A stretch of DNA of 64,000 nt from Salibacterium halotolerans (GCF_900115625.1 NZ_FOXD01000006.1:1-64000); one strand, 5' to 3'. Shown: positions 15,379 through 24,775, numbered from the stretch's first letter. A program made the numbers and translations. Notes: a model not told the origin generated them from the letters alone.

Positions 15379-17328
15379 GTGGTTGAACATAACAAACAAG
15401 AAATCGACAGACATGAATTAATGGCAAAATATGATAAAGAAAGCAATTTCCGTACAAATCTGGGGTCCTGGGGATGGGTAACACTTATCATTGGCACGGC
15501 ATTAACAATTTTTCAATTGTACACGGCCTATCAAGGGGCGAAAGTTTCCATGGTGCAGGGTGCGATTCACCTGGGCGCCGCTCTTAGCCTGGTTTATTTG
15601 CTGTATCCGATTAAATCCAGCATGACAAAGCAGAGGGGTGTGCCATGGTATGATGCTTTACTGGCGCTAATGGCATTGTTCACGAATTTTTATATTGTTT
15701 ATAATTATGAACATTTAATTAATGAAGCAATCATATTTGGATTTACAGCATTTGACCAAATTGTGGCCACTGCGGGAATTTTATTGCTGCTTGAAGCAAC
15801 AAGGCGTGTTGTGGGGCTTCCAATTGTCATTATTGCAATGGTTGCTTTACTTTATGGTTTGTTCGGCAACTATATCCCGATTATCGGGCACGCCGGTTAT
15901 GACTGGCCGACACTGGCAACAGAGATGTTTTTTAGTTCAAGCTCCATTTTTGGCACCCCGATTCAAATTTCATCCACCTATATTTATTTATTCCTGTTTT
16001 TTGGCGTTATATTGGTTAAGACGAACATCGGCCAGTTTTTCAATGATATTGCATTGCGGCTGACAGGAAGATACACGGGTGGAACGGCAAAAGCCGCTGT
16101 CGCTGCAAGCGGTCTGCAGGGGATGGTCAATGGCAGTTCGGTTGCCAACACTGTTGGATCCGGTTCATTTACCATTCCCATGATGAAAAATGCCGGCTTC
16201 AAACCGCATTTTGCTGCTGCATCAGAGGCTGCCGCTTCAACCGGTGGGCAGATCATGCCGCCCATTATGGGGGCTGCTGCATTCATTATGGCTTCTTATA
16301 CAGGTGTTCCCTACAGTGAAATTATCGTTATCGCACTTATTCCGGCAATCCTGTATTTCTCCGGGTTGTTTATGGGCACCCATTTCGAGGCCAGAAAGCA
16401 AGGTATTTTAGGGCTTGCTAAAGAACAGTTGCCTAAAACAAAAAGCTTGCTTAAACGGATCGATTTATTTGCGCCGCTCGCCATTATTATCGGCTTCCTT
16501 TTAGCCGGTAAAACGCCGACATTCGCCGCGCTATTTGCTATTATTGTGGCTTTTGTCATCAGCTTTTTCAGAAAAGACACAAGGATGAAGATGAAAGAAA
16601 TCATTAACTTGCTTGAAGAAGGGGCCAGAACAGCGCTGCCGGTTATAGCTGCCTGTGCGACGGCGGGTATTATTGCGGGTACCGTGACAACGACAGGTTT
16701 AGGTCCTAAAATCGCTGGCGGTATTATTGATCTGGCACAAGGACAGTTCTTCCTTGTCATGTTCTTCACCATGATTGCTTGTATCATATTGGGTATGGGG
16801 TTGCCGACAACTGCCAACTATGTTGTGACAGCATCAATGGCAGCGCCGGCGATATTGGCATTTGATGTGCCTGTCATTGCTGCGCATATGTTTGTGTTTT
16901 ACTTTGGTATCGTTGCGGATATCACGCCGCCTGTCTGCCTGGCAGCCTATGCGGGCGCAGGGATAGCCCGTGCCAATCCGATGAAGTCCGGCGTTACAGC
17001 TGTCAAACTGGCTATCGCAGCGTTTATTATCCCGTATATGTTTTTGTCACAGCCTATGCTTCTGCTGCAGGGCGACGCTAATGTTTGGAATGTGTCGGTT
17101 GCTATTATCACGGCAATGTTAGGCATGGCTGCAGTGAGCGCCAGTCTGATTGGCTACTACATTAAGTCATTGAACCGGGTAGAACGGATTGTCCTGATAG
17201 CCGGCGGACTCTTATTGATCTATCCAAACATTGCCATTTCACTGGCAGGTCTGGTCATATGTGCAATCGTTACAGTGGTGCAATTGCTGCAGAATAAAAC
17301 AGAAAAAGCGAAAAAGCAAGTGTCCTAA
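15379..17328 (+). CDS. TRAP transporter fused permease, TAXI-associated (DctQM type)
   Basis: About 649 residues starting at GTG behind GGAGGG; the upstream ATG overlaps that ribosome site. Roughly 17 membrane helices: a first group corresponding to the small DctQ-like part and a large DctM-like part with GGTAKAAVAASGLQGMVNGS, TVGSGSFTIPMMKNAGF, AASTGGQIMPPIMGAAAF, GLPTTANYVVTASM and FGIVADITPPVCLAAYAGAGIA, typical of fused TRAP permeases. It would import an organic acid with sodium or protons, together with the TAXI protein upstream. It is separated from that gene by a terminator and a MITE-like element, so transcription may rely on readthrough or a promoter in the element. Confidence 0.92.
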   Translation: MVEHNKQEIDRHELMAKYDKESNFRTNLGSWGWVTLIIGTALTIFQLYTAYQGAKVSMVQGAIHLGAALSLVYLLYPIKSSMTKQRGVPWYDALLALMALFTNFYIVYNYEHLINEAIIFGFTAFDQIVATAGILLLLEATRRVVGLPIVIIAMVALLYGLFGNYIPIIGHAGYDWPTLATEMFFSSSSIFGTPIQISSTYIYLFLFFGVILVKTNIGQFFNDIALRLTGRYTGGTAKAAVAASGLQGMVNGSSVANTVGSGSFTIPMMKNAGFKPHFAAASEAAASTGGQIMPPIMGAAAFIMASYTGVPYSEIIVIALIPAILYFSGLFMGTHFEARKQGILGLAKEQLPKTKSLLKRIDLFAPLAIIIGFLLAGKTPTFAALFAIIVAFVISFFRKDTRMKMKEIINLLEEGARTALPVIAACATAGIIAGTVTTTGLGPKIAGGIIDLAQGQFFLVMFFTMIACIILGMGLPTTANYVVTASMAAPAILAFDVPVIAAHMFVFYFGIVADITPPVCLAAYAGAGIARANPMKSGVTAVKLAIAAFIIPYMFLSQPMLLLQGDANVWNVSVAIITAMLGMAAVSASLIGYYIKSLNRVERIVLIAGGLLLIYPNIAISLAGLVICAIVTVVQLLQNKTEKAKKQVS

Positions 17329-17333
17329 TAAAG

Positions 17334-17366
17334 AATGCAGGCGTTATAATAGCGTCTGCATTTTTT
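17334..17366 (+). terminator. Terminator of the TRAP permease gene
   Basis: AATGCAGGCG/CGTCTGCATT stem with a 9-nt loop and six T. Confidence 0.85.
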
Positions 17367-17379
17367 ATTTTAACGTCAG

Positions 17380-17700
17380 AAAGTATAAATTGATGGATGA
17401 GCTTGCTTCCGGATGATAGTGATGATATAGAAGATGAAGAGAAAACCATTTCTGTTGAACAAATTGTCCAGGAACTTATCCAAAAATACAAACAGGACGA
17501 CCGCGGCCCCATTCCAGGAGCTAAAAGAAGAATTTCGGTATCAGTTGGCCAATCGACTGGATGCTGACGACGATGACATTTCAAAACAACATATGAAACC
17601 GGTGAGCCACGTAGTTATACGAGAATGGGTACGGTATCATTTCACATGCTGAAAACATAAAATTGGGATGTGGACTGTTTTATACATTTTGTATAATATT
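17380..17700 (+). other. Gene-poor stretch with possible degraded coding sequence
   Basis: Short open frames run in two phases; one reads DDIEDEEKTISVEQIVQELIQKYKQDD and looks protein-like, but it has no start with a ribosome site and is soon out of phase. I do not recognise the family. Most likely a decayed gene fragment. Confidence 0.3.
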
Positions 17701-17767
17701 CCAGCGAAACAAAAGCTTATCTTGTCCGTAGAAGTATAGTATAAAGGAAGAAGAAGGAGGGGCGCCG

Positions 17768-18667
17768 ATGACGCTGACACTGGATCACATTACGAAAACA
17801 TTCGGAGATACGACAGCGGTTCGTGATCTTTCGCTCGAGATTCCGGAGGGGGAGATTTTCGGCATGCTCGGGGCAAACGGTGCCGGGAAAACAACGACAT
17901 TCCGCATGATTATCGGCCTGCTTGAAGCGACAGAAGGAGAAGTATACTGGAACGGCGGCAGAATGACATATGCGGGCAGCGGCATGATCGGGTACCTTCC
18001 CGAAGAGAGAGGCCTGTATCCGAAGCTGACCGTCAGAGACCAGTTGATATATCTCGGCCGGCTGCGCGGCATGAAGAAAGCGGATATTGTGAAAGAACTG
18101 GAAGGCTGGTTGGAGCGGTTTCAGGTGCCGGATTATATAGATCAGAAGGTGGAAGAGCTGTCGAAAGGCAATCAACAGAAAATCCAGTTCATCTCTGCAG
18201 TGATTCATCAACCGAAGCTGCTGATCCTGGATGAACCGTTTTCCGGTCTGGATCCTGTCAACGTAGAACTTTTGAAGCAGGCTGTGTTGGACGTCAAGAA
18301 GATGGGCACGAGCATTGTTTTTTCCTCCCACCGGATGGAACATGTCGAGGAATTGTGCGAGCATGTCTGCATATTGCAGCACGGACAGCCGATTGTGCAT
18401 GGCAGTCTGAAAGAAATCAAACGCTCCTACGGGAGAAAAAATCTCCGCATCCATGCTGATTTTGATCTTGGTTATCTCAAAGAGGTGGAGGGTGTTGTAA
18501 CCTTTGCGGACGTACCGGACGGGTGCGTGCTGCAGATTGACCGGGAAGAGACGGCGGAACATATTTTTCAGAAGCTCCAGGGAAGAGGTTTTGTGCGTCG
18601 ATTTGAACTGGAAGAGCCTTCATTGAATGATATTTTTATTGAAAAGGCGGGCACGTCGTATGAATAA
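17768..18667 (+). CDS. yhaQ: ABC transporter ATP-binding protein, YhaQ-like
   Basis: 299 residues behind AGGAGGGG. Walker A GANGAGKTT near residue 40, Q-loop region GYLPEERGLYPKLT, signature LSKGNQQKIQF, Walker B LLILDEPFSGLDPVN and H-loop FSSHRME are all intact. The GLYPKLTVRDQLIYLGRLRG stretch and the C-terminal extension of about 80 residues fit the YhaQ/NatA group of ABC-2-type exporters. The stop overlaps the permease start. B. subtilis relatives are linked to sodium extrusion or membrane-stress responses; here the substrate is inferred only by family, which would suit a halotolerant host. Confidence 0.88.
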   Translation: MTLTLDHITKTFGDTTAVRDLSLEIPEGEIFGMLGANGAGKTTTFRMIIGLLEATEGEVYWNGGRMTYAGSGMIGYLPEERGLYPKLTVRDQLIYLGRLRGMKKADIVKELEGWLERFQVPDYIDQKVEELSKGNQQKIQFISAVIHQPKLLILDEPFSGLDPVNVELLKQAVLDVKKMGTSIVFSSHRMEHVEELCEHVCILQHGQPIVHGSLKEIKRSYGRKNLRIHADFDLGYLKEVEGVVTFADVPDGCVLQIDREETAEHIFQKLQGRGFVRRFELEEPSLNDIFIEKAGTSYE

Positions 18668-19925
18668 ATTCGGCATTATATTAAGTCATACGTATCTAAG
18701 CAGAGTAAAAGCCAAATCCTTTCTCATTACGACCATTATCACCGTTCTGTTCATTTTTCTAGCGGGCAATATGCCGTCGATCCTGTCTTCCTTCGGAGGA
18801 AGCGGAGGAGAAGATGCCGGCCAGCGTGTGGCGGTTCTGGATGAGACCGGGGAAGTTTTTCCGGATTTGCGAAACAATGTGCAGAACACAGGTGGAAATG
18901 TAACGCTCCAGCGTTATGAAGGTTCGGAGGCAGAAGCCAAAGAGGAGGTAAGAGACGGCACATTCGATGGCTTTCTGAACATTACGATGCCAAGCGGCGA
19001 GCCGCAGGCGGCATATTTTTCTATGCAGGGCAATCCCTCCGCGTTGTCCCAAAGCCTGCAGCAGGCATTGCAGCCGGTGAAAGTGAACATGGCGGCAGCA
19101 GACGCCGGCGTGGATCCGGCGGTGGTGGAACAGCTCACGTCTCCGGTTGTTTTTGAAACATCGGCGCTTGAGCAGGATCAGGGTGCGCAATCGGCGGAAG
19201 AACAAAACAGCGCCCGCGGTATTGTATATGTTATGCTTTTCTTATTGTATTTATCGGTTATTATGTACGGCAACATGATTGCGATGGACGTCGCGAACGA
19301 GAAATCATCAAGAGTTATGGAAATTCTAGTCTCAAGCGTATCTCCGGTGACGCAGATGTTTGCGAAAATTGCGGGAATCGCGCTGCTCGGTCTTACGCAA
19401 TTCGGCATCATCCTTGCGGCAGGCTACGTGATGCTTCAGACGAATCAGAACCAGCTGACCGGCGGCGTGTTTCAGTATTTCGGTCTGCAGCATGCGGAAG
19501 CCGGTACGTTCATTTACGCGATTATCTTCTTTTTGCTCGGTTATCTGCTGTATGCGACACTGTCCGCGACCATTGGTTCTCTTGTGAGCCGGACCGAAGA
19601 AGTAAACCAGTTAATGGCACCGCTCATTTACCTCATCATGATTGCGTTTTTCATCGCGATTTTCGGACTGAATTCGCCGGATAATATGCTCGTGACGGTC
19701 ACGTCCTTCATTCCTTTTTTCACACCGATGATCATGTTTCTAAGGGTGACGATGCTGGAGGTGCCGATATGGGAAACCGCTTTGTCGTTCGGGCTGCTGA
19801 TCGGCACCATTATCTTACTGGCGATGGCCGGCGCCAGAGTCTACAAAGGCGGCGTGCTGCTGTACGGGAAATCCAATTCCCTCAAAGACGTGAAGAAAGC
19901 CCTGCAGTTATCGAAAAAAGAATAA
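18660..19925 (+). CDS. yhaP: ABC-2 type permease, YhaP/NatB-like
   Basis: 421 residues from MNKFGIILSHTYLSRVKAKSF; this ATG overlaps the ATPase stop by 8 bp and gives the expected N-terminus. TM1 (residues 19-38 or so) is followed by a large extracytoplasmic domain of about 150 residues, then five or six helices. MDVANEKSSRVMEILVSSVSP is the conserved coupling segment of this ABC-2 subfamily. The size agrees with B. subtilis YhaP (about 420) better than NatB (about 385). It forms the transmembrane half of the exporter with the preceding ATPase. Confidence 0.87.
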   Translation: MNKFGIILSHTYLSRVKAKSFLITTIITVLFIFLAGNMPSILSSFGGSGGEDAGQRVAVLDETGEVFPDLRNNVQNTGGNVTLQRYEGSEAEAKEEVRDGTFDGFLNITMPSGEPQAAYFSMQGNPSALSQSLQQALQPVKVNMAAADAGVDPAVVEQLTSPVVFETSALEQDQGAQSAEEQNSARGIVYVMLFLLYLSVIMYGNMIAMDVANEKSSRVMEILVSSVSPVTQMFAKIAGIALLGLTQFGIILAAGYVMLQTNQNQLTGGVFQYFGLQHAEAGTFIYAIIFFLLGYLLYATLSATIGSLVSRTEEVNQLMAPLIYLIMIAFFIAIFGLNSPDNMLVTVTSFIPFFTPMIMFLRVTMLEVPIWETALSFGLLIGTIILLAMAGARVYKGGVLLYGKSNSLKDVKKALQLSKKE

Positions 19926-19932
19926 AAGTGAC

Positions 19933-19963
19933 AGATCCCGCTGTGAGTACAGCGGGATCTTTT
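19933..19963 (+). terminator. Terminator of the yhaQP operon
   Basis: AGATCCCGCTGT/ACAGCGGGATCT stem, GAGT loop, then TTT. The stem is long and GC-rich although the T run is short. Confidence 0.75.
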
Positions 19964-19984
19964 GGTGTGGGGTGATTGGTGGTT

Positions 19985-20145
19985 TGGCATGTATTGCGGT
20001 GGTTTTGGCATGTATTTGATGAAAATTAGACCGTATCGGCATCCACTTGGCTCGTATGAAATCGGCCGGCATGTATTGGAGCCCGGCCGGCATGTAACCG
20101 CTCCGATTCGGATCGTATTCGACAAAACATGGACAGTAACATCCG
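19985..20145 (+). repeat. 21-bp iterated repeat array, left of the NERD gene
   Basis: Successive units begin GGCATGTAT, GGCATGTAT, AGACCGTAT, GGCTCGTAT, GGCATGTAT, GGCATGTAA, GGATCGTAT and GGACAGTAA. Most units are 21 bp and one is 19. The first five match, in the same order, the inner units of the array to the right of the NERD gene (21270-21390). The array is open in the NERD frame but looks non-coding. Confidence 0.75.
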
Positions 20146-20219
20146 ACACAAAAACAATAAAGGAAAAACCTCGTTACACGTCGAATATCAGGAAGGACAA
20201 AACGAAAGAGGTGGTTCAC

Positions 20220-21197
20220 CTGATTAAAAAAGAACGACACGTCCCGTGGAAAATCAGAAAATGGGAAGCGCTGCTGCGGCGGCTGCCGTCTGCTCACCCG
20301 GAGCGGACGAAACTCGAGGAACAGCTTGCCATGAGCCGCGCCGGGTACCGCGGGGAGACATCGATGGATTATCACTTGAATTTTCTGCCCTCCCATGATT
20401 GCTACGTTCTTCATGATCTCCGCCTACAGGGAGAACGGGACACGTATTTTCAAATTGATACCCTGCTGATCACCCCGCATTTTCTTCTAATTCTTGAGAT
20501 TAAAAACATAGCGGGTACGCTATACTTTGATCCATCGTTTCAACAAATGATCCGCACGCTGGATGACAAAGAAGAAGCATTTCCCGATCCGCTGCTGCAG
20601 CTGTCCAGGCAGAAGAGTCAGCTGCAAAATTGGCTGATCCGCCATAAACTTCCCCAGGCACCGGTTCCGGGATTTGTTGTCATCAGTAACGCATCGGCTG
20701 TGCTCAAAGCTGATCCGGAGAACCGCGACATGTACCACTCTGTCATCCGTCCCCCGTCTCTTCCTTATTCCTTCGAATCGCTTCAGAAAAAATACGCAGC
20801 TGTTACTCTCACTAAACAGCAGGTGCAGAAAATCTCACGCAAATTAAAGAAATTTCATCAGCATCATATTCCGGATACGCCAAGTGAAGTGGAACCGCGT
20901 CTTTTGCGCACCGGCGTATATTGTCCGGATTGTCATCATCTGCCGCTTCCGAGACAACGCGGTGGATGGTACTGTGGTGTCTGTCATTCGCTTCATCCCC
21001 AAGCTCATACCGCGTCTCTCATTGATTATGCTCTTATCCATAAAACCACCATCACCAACCGGGAATGCCGCACATTCCTGCAGCTCGACTCTCCTTCTGT
21101 TGTCGCCAAACTTTTTCATCAATTAGATCTCCCGTACACAGGATCGTATAAAAATCGAAGGTACACATTACCACTGGAGATACTTGCCCGCATGTAA
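20220..21197 (+). CDS. NERD-domain protein with C-terminal zinc ribbon
   Basis: About 325 residues. The NERD (nuclease-related) domain is clear: GYRGETSMDYHLNFLP, then DTYFQIDTLLITPHFLLILEIKNIAGTL with the Asp and Glu-x-Lys of a PD-(D/E)xK-like core, and a Gln after it. A four-Cys zinc ribbon follows (YCPDCHHLPL and WYCGVCHSL) and the tail resembles a small winged helix. Frame stays open upstream through the repeats, but family alignment places the start at LIKKERHVPWK, which would be a CTG preceded by GAGGTGG; GTG at 20211 is the alternative. The function of NERD proteins is largely unknown; DNA or RNA processing is suggested by the fold. Flanking arrays isolate it from neighbours. Confidence 0.8.
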   Translation: MIKKERHVPWKIRKWEALLRRLPSAHPERTKLEEQLAMSRAGYRGETSMDYHLNFLPSHDCYVLHDLRLQGERDTYFQIDTLLITPHFLLILEIKNIAGTLYFDPSFQQMIRTLDDKEEAFPDPLLQLSRQKSQLQNWLIRHKLPQAPVPGFVVISNASAVLKADPENRDMYHSVIRPPSLPYSFESLQKKYAAVTLTKQQVQKISRKLKKFHQHHIPDTPSEVEPRLLRTGVYCPDCHHLPLPRQRGGWYCGVCHSLHPQAHTASLIDYALIHKTTITNRECRTFLQLDSPSVVAKLFHQLDLPYTGSYKNRRYTLPLEILARM

Positions 21198-21425
21198 ATG
21201 GTGCCATTCGGCGTGTATTCGACATAAATTGGCTTGTAAAAGCATGAACTTGGCAAGTACCGCAGACGTTGGCATGTATTGAAGTGATTTTGGCATGTAT
21301 TTGATGAAAGTTGGACAGTATCGGCTTCCACTTGGCTCGTATGAAATCGGCTGGCATGTATTGGAGCCCGGCCGGCATGTATCGACCTGGATCCGGCTGG
21401 TACAAGAAATCCTGCGCCGGATTTG
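21191..21425 (+). repeat. 21-bp iterated repeat array, right of the NERD gene
   Basis: About eleven units, most 21 bp and a few 19 bp, starting near CGCATGTAA at 21190 and continuing GGCGTGTAT, GGCTTGTAA, GGCAAGTAC, GGCATGTAT, GGCATGTAT, GGACAGTAT, GGCTCGTAT, GGCATGTAT, GGCATGTAT, GGCTGGTAC. Same orientation as the left array. The first units begin at the stop codon of the NERD gene. Confidence 0.78.
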
Positions 21426-21506
21426 GGTATAAGATTCCCGGTCTAAACGTTCACATATACGGGTATAGGGGTGGTATACACTATACCGATAAAGGAGTTA
21501 TCCCCT

Positions 21507-22955
21507 ATGACAGCCATAAATCGAAGACCGGTGATCGCGTTAACCGGTGCCAGCGGCTATATTGGTCGGAATCTGCTGAAGCAGCTCACCCCTTATGCCG
21601 ATATTATCGCTTTGTCCCGAAACGGCGGTGACAAAGAAGATTCCGAACATGTGACGTGGCGTTCCTGTGATTTGTTTTCAATGGCGGATGCGGAAAAAGC
21701 GCTGGAAGGAGCGGACTATGCGTATTATCTCGTTCATTCGATGAAACCGTCGGCCAAATTGACGCAGGGCACATTTGAAAATATGGATGTCATTCTAGCG
21801 GACAATTTTGCACAGGCCGCTGAAAAGCAGGGGATCAAACAGATCGTCTACTTAAGCGGGCTTGTCCCGGATGCTGATCACCACTCCCGCCATATCCGAA
21901 GCCGCCTCGAAGTAGAACAGGTGCTGTCGTCGTACCAGGTACCGGTGACGACACTGCGGGCGGGGCTGATTGTCGGACCGAACGGGTCGTCGTTCCCGAT
22001 TCTTGCGAAAATGGTCAAACGTCTTCCCGTCATGCTGCTTCCGAAATGGACGAGAAAAAAGACGCATCCGATTTATATCGGCGACATGCTGGATTCGCTC
22101 GTCCGGTGCGCGGGCCGCACGGATCTTTATGACCGATCCATTGACGTCGGCGGTCCGGAAGTGATGACCTACAAAAACATGATGAAAGAGACGGCGGAAG
22201 TCATGGGAAAACAGCCGAAAATGATTTCGGTTCCTTTCATGACCGTAAACTTATCCAGGCTCTGGGTCAGTCTTGTGTCCAACTCGCCGAGGGAAATGGT
22301 GTATCCGCTGATTGAGAGTCTGATTCACCCGATGATGGTCAAACCTGAAAATATGGTCAGCGGTATCAGCGGAGGATCGACGTCGTTCCGGGAAGCGGCG
22401 CGCAAATCCCTGGAAGAGGAGAAACAAAAACGCCTCGGCCGGTTGAAGGTGCTGAGTATTCCGGATATCGATAACGACGTCAGGTCTGTGCAGCGGATTC
22501 CGCTGCCGGCTGGCAAAACAGCGCTCTGGACGGCGCATTATTATGCCGAATGGCTGTCCCAAATCATCCATCCGCTGCTCAGCGTTCAGGATCATTTCGA
22601 CGGTGTCATAAAAATACGGTTCCGCGGCTGGACGCTGCTCGAACTTCGTCATTCGGCGGAGCGCAGCCAGCCGGACCGTGCCCTTTTCTACATCACCGGC
22701 GGACTGTTTGATGATAAAGCAGAGAATGAAAGAGGCAGGCTGGAATTCCGGAAAATTCCGGGCAGACCGGAGTGCATCATTGCTATCCACGATTATATGC
22801 CTTCGCTCCCGTGGTTTCTGTATAAATACACGCAGGCTAAAGCGCACCGCTTTGTGATGTACCGTTTCCGCCGCCATCTTGAAAAAGAAGAGATAGAGCA
22901 CGGGACGGTGCGGCTTCCATTACTCGTGCAGGGCCGGTCATCCATCGAACAATAG
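21507..22955 (+). CDS. Atypical SDR/NAD(P)-binding protein (YtfG/DUF2867-like architecture)
   Basis: 482 residues from the ATG after AAAGGAG. The N-terminal half is an NAD(P)-binding fold: ALTGASGYIGRNLLKQL, AYYLVHSMKPS, IVYLSGLVP, TTLRAGLIVGPNGSSF and HPIYIGDMLDSLVRC. The canonical YxxxK pair of SDRs is not evident, which is usual for atypical SDRs. The second half (about 300-482) carries RFRGWTLLELRH and a final MYRFRRHLEKEEIE and resembles the DUF2867-type tail. Activity unknown. It starts an operon with a TspO-like protein and an esterase. Confidence 0.75.
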   Translation: MTAINRRPVIALTGASGYIGRNLLKQLTPYADIIALSRNGGDKEDSEHVTWRSCDLFSMADAEKALEGADYAYYLVHSMKPSAKLTQGTFENMDVILADNFAQAAEKQGIKQIVYLSGLVPDADHHSRHIRSRLEVEQVLSSYQVPVTTLRAGLIVGPNGSSFPILAKMVKRLPVMLLPKWTRKKTHPIYIGDMLDSLVRCAGRTDLYDRSIDVGGPEVMTYKNMMKETAEVMGKQPKMISVPFMTVNLSRLWVSLVSNSPREMVYPLIESLIHPMMVKPENMVSGISGGSTSFREAARKSLEEEKQKRLGRLKVLSIPDIDNDVRSVQRIPLPAGKTALWTAHYYAEWLSQIIHPLLSVQDHFDGVIKIRFRGWTLLELRHSAERSQPDRALFYITGGLFDDKAENERGRLEFRKIPGRPECIIAIHDYMPSLPWFLYKYTQAKAHRFVMYRFRRHLEKEEIEHGTVRLPLLVQGRSSIEQ

Positions 22956-22982
22956 GTGACAAAAGAAAGGCGGTGTTCATTC

Positions 22983-23735
22983 ATGATTCGGATCACGCTT
23001 GTTAATCTGTTATTTTTTATTCTCATGATTGCTGTGAACTATTCCTCTGCCACTAACGTCGGCATCACAGCGAACCAGGAACCGGCCCTGATTCAACCTG
23101 CCGGCTACGCTTTTTCCATCTGGGGGCTGATTTATGTTCTGTTGCTCTTATGGATTCTCCGGGCACCGTTTCAGCGCCAGGGGAAAAAGGAAATTTACCG
23201 GGACACGCAGGTATGGATTCCGCTTAACTTTCTTCTGAACAGCGCCTGGATTATTGCGTTCACAAACGAATGGATTCTTGTGTCGACACTGGTTATTATA
23301 CTGCTGCTTATATCCCTGATCCGGATTTATCAGATTATTTACTGGAAACATAAACGGGCAGGTTTCGTGCGGCTGCCGTTTTCCATTTATATCGGCTGGG
23401 TTTCGGCAGCTAGTGTGGTTAACATTTTCACCTGGTTTGTCTGGAATGATATCGTGCCGTTTCTCGGCATGGGGGAAGTGACCTGGACGGTACTCATGCT
23501 TCTTATTCTTGCTGCCGTGGCTGTTGTATTCACCAGAGTAAACCGTGACGTGTGGTATTCCCTCGTCTTCATATGGGTGTATGCAGCGGTGTTCGTAAAA
23601 AATGAACAAAATCTGATTGTATTGACAACCGTCATCGGTATTCTTGTCCTTGCCGTTAATCTTGTGATGCAGGTTATGTCCCGGCGGAAGGCGAAGAAGA
23701 AGCGGAGAATGCCGTCATGGAACACAAGAAGATAA
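22983..23735 (+). CDS. TspO/MBR-like (tryptophan-rich sensory) membrane protein
   Basis: 250 residues, start chosen at the ATG after AAGGCGGTG. About seven helices; PAGYAFSIWGLIYVLL in the second matches the conserved TspO segment, and WIPLNFLLNSAWIIAF the next. It is longer than classic TspO (about 160 residues, five helices), belonging to the enlarged family often annotated tryptophan-rich sensory protein. TspO members bind porphyrins or cholesterol-like ligands; for the long form the ligand is not known. Next to the SDR (27 bp) and overlapping the esterase gene by 19 bp. Confidence 0.7.
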   Translation: MIRITLVNLLFFILMIAVNYSSATNVGITANQEPALIQPAGYAFSIWGLIYVLLLLWILRAPFQRQGKKEIYRDTQVWIPLNFLLNSAWIIAFTNEWILVSTLVIILLLISLIRIYQIIYWKHKRAGFVRLPFSIYIGWVSAASVVNIFTWFVWNDIVPFLGMGEVTWTVLMLLILAAVAVVFTRVNRDVWYSLVFIWVYAAVFVKNEQNLIVLTTVIGILVLAVNLVMQVMSRRKAKKKRRMPSWNTRR

Positions 23736-24733
23736 GAATATGGGGATCGCGGATTCCCTATAACACAGGGAAAAACAAGTTCGAGGAACTCGATGTCCAA
23801 AAAAAACGCCCGAGGCTGCTGCGGACGTTTCATTGTATGAGAACACTGGGAAGCCGCACTTTTACGGAAAAACACCACTACATCCACGAAATGACATATC
23901 ACGAAGAAATCAAAAACGGGGAGGGGATAATAACGTATGACGACATTCCCTATCTCACGGAGTATACCGTTTCGGGCAGTGACCGTGCGATGATCATTGT
24001 GCCGGGCGGCGGCTACATTTTTAAGTCTTTCAAGCAGGAAGGAGAAGGGATGGCCCGGGCTTTAAATGAAGCCGGTATTTCCGCGTTTGTTTTATGGTAC
24101 CGATTGAATTCGTACAAAGATCCGGTACCGTCCCTTGATTTGCAGCGCGCGCTCCGATACGTGAAGTATCACGCCCGTGAGTACGGTATCCACCCTGAAA
24201 AAGTGGGGGTGCTAGGTTTTTCCGCGGGAGGGCACTGCGTGGCTTCCGTTCTCACAAAACATACAAACGCAGCAGTTAACGAAAAAGGATATGAGGAAGA
24301 CGAGGTGGATCAGATGGATGGCCGTCCCGCCTTAGCCGGGCTGATTTACCCTGTGTTAACCATCCGGGACATCCCGAATATGCTTGTTGCTCTTCATCCG
24401 AAAGAAGAGCTGGACGACGAAGAAAAGTGGGAAAAACTGCTCCACGGGCATGAGCTGTCCCAATATATTCAGTCCGGAGACCCGCCCCAGTTTTTGTGTT
24501 ACGGCACAAAAGATTTACTCATATCACAGGAAAGCGTGCAGCAGTATCAACGTACGCTGGAGGAAAAAGGAGTGCCGAACCACCTGCTTGAGCTGGAAGG
24601 CGCCCACCATGGATTCGGCGACTGCGAAGGCACAGGTCTGAAACGACTGAACAACAAGTTCAGCTATTGGAAAAAGCATTTTATCAACTGGGCTAACGAG
24701 GTGTTTGATGCCATAGAAACAGGAACAGAATAA
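23717..24733 (+). CDS. Alpha/beta hydrolase, acetyl-esterase-like (BD-FAE/Aes type)
   Basis: 338 residues. IRIWGSRIPYN near the start matches the opening of acetyl xylan esterase-like hydrolases, so the start overlapping the preceding gene is retained. Oxyanion motif VPGGGYIF, nucleophile GFSAGGH, acid CYGTKDLLI and histidine EGAHHGFG form a complete serine-hydrolase set. FVLWYRLNSYKDPVPSLDLQRALRYV is diagnostic for this esterase group. A 30-residue or so insertion (RTFHCMRTLGSRTFTEKHH) is unlike typical members. Likely cytoplasmic; removes acetyl or short acyl groups from an unknown ester. Confidence 0.85.
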   Translation: MEHKKIRIWGSRIPYNTGKNKFEELDVQKKRPRLLRTFHCMRTLGSRTFTEKHHYIHEMTYHEEIKNGEGIITYDDIPYLTEYTVSGSDRAMIIVPGGGYIFKSFKQEGEGMARALNEAGISAFVLWYRLNSYKDPVPSLDLQRALRYVKYHAREYGIHPEKVGVLGFSAGGHCVASVLTKHTNAAVNEKGYEEDEVDQMDGRPALAGLIYPVLTIRDIPNMLVALHPKEELDDEEKWEKLLHGHELSQYIQSGDPPQFLCYGTKDLLISQESVQQYQRTLEEKGVPNHLLELEGAHHGFGDCEGTGLKRLNNKFSYWKKHFINWANEVFDAIETGTE

Positions 24734-24775
24734 CCCATCCACTTCATACAGCACTTTTCTCCTGTCACGACGGAC

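Noticed and set aside
17717-18562. 281-codon minus-strand frame opposite the YhaQ-like ATPase gene
   Set aside because: Antisense shadow; the plus-strand ATPase has every ABC motif.
19962-20219. N-terminal 86 codons in frame with the NERD gene as a real extension
   Set aside because: They are encoded by the 21-bp repeats, which also occur beyond the stop codon, and family alignment starts at LIKKERH.
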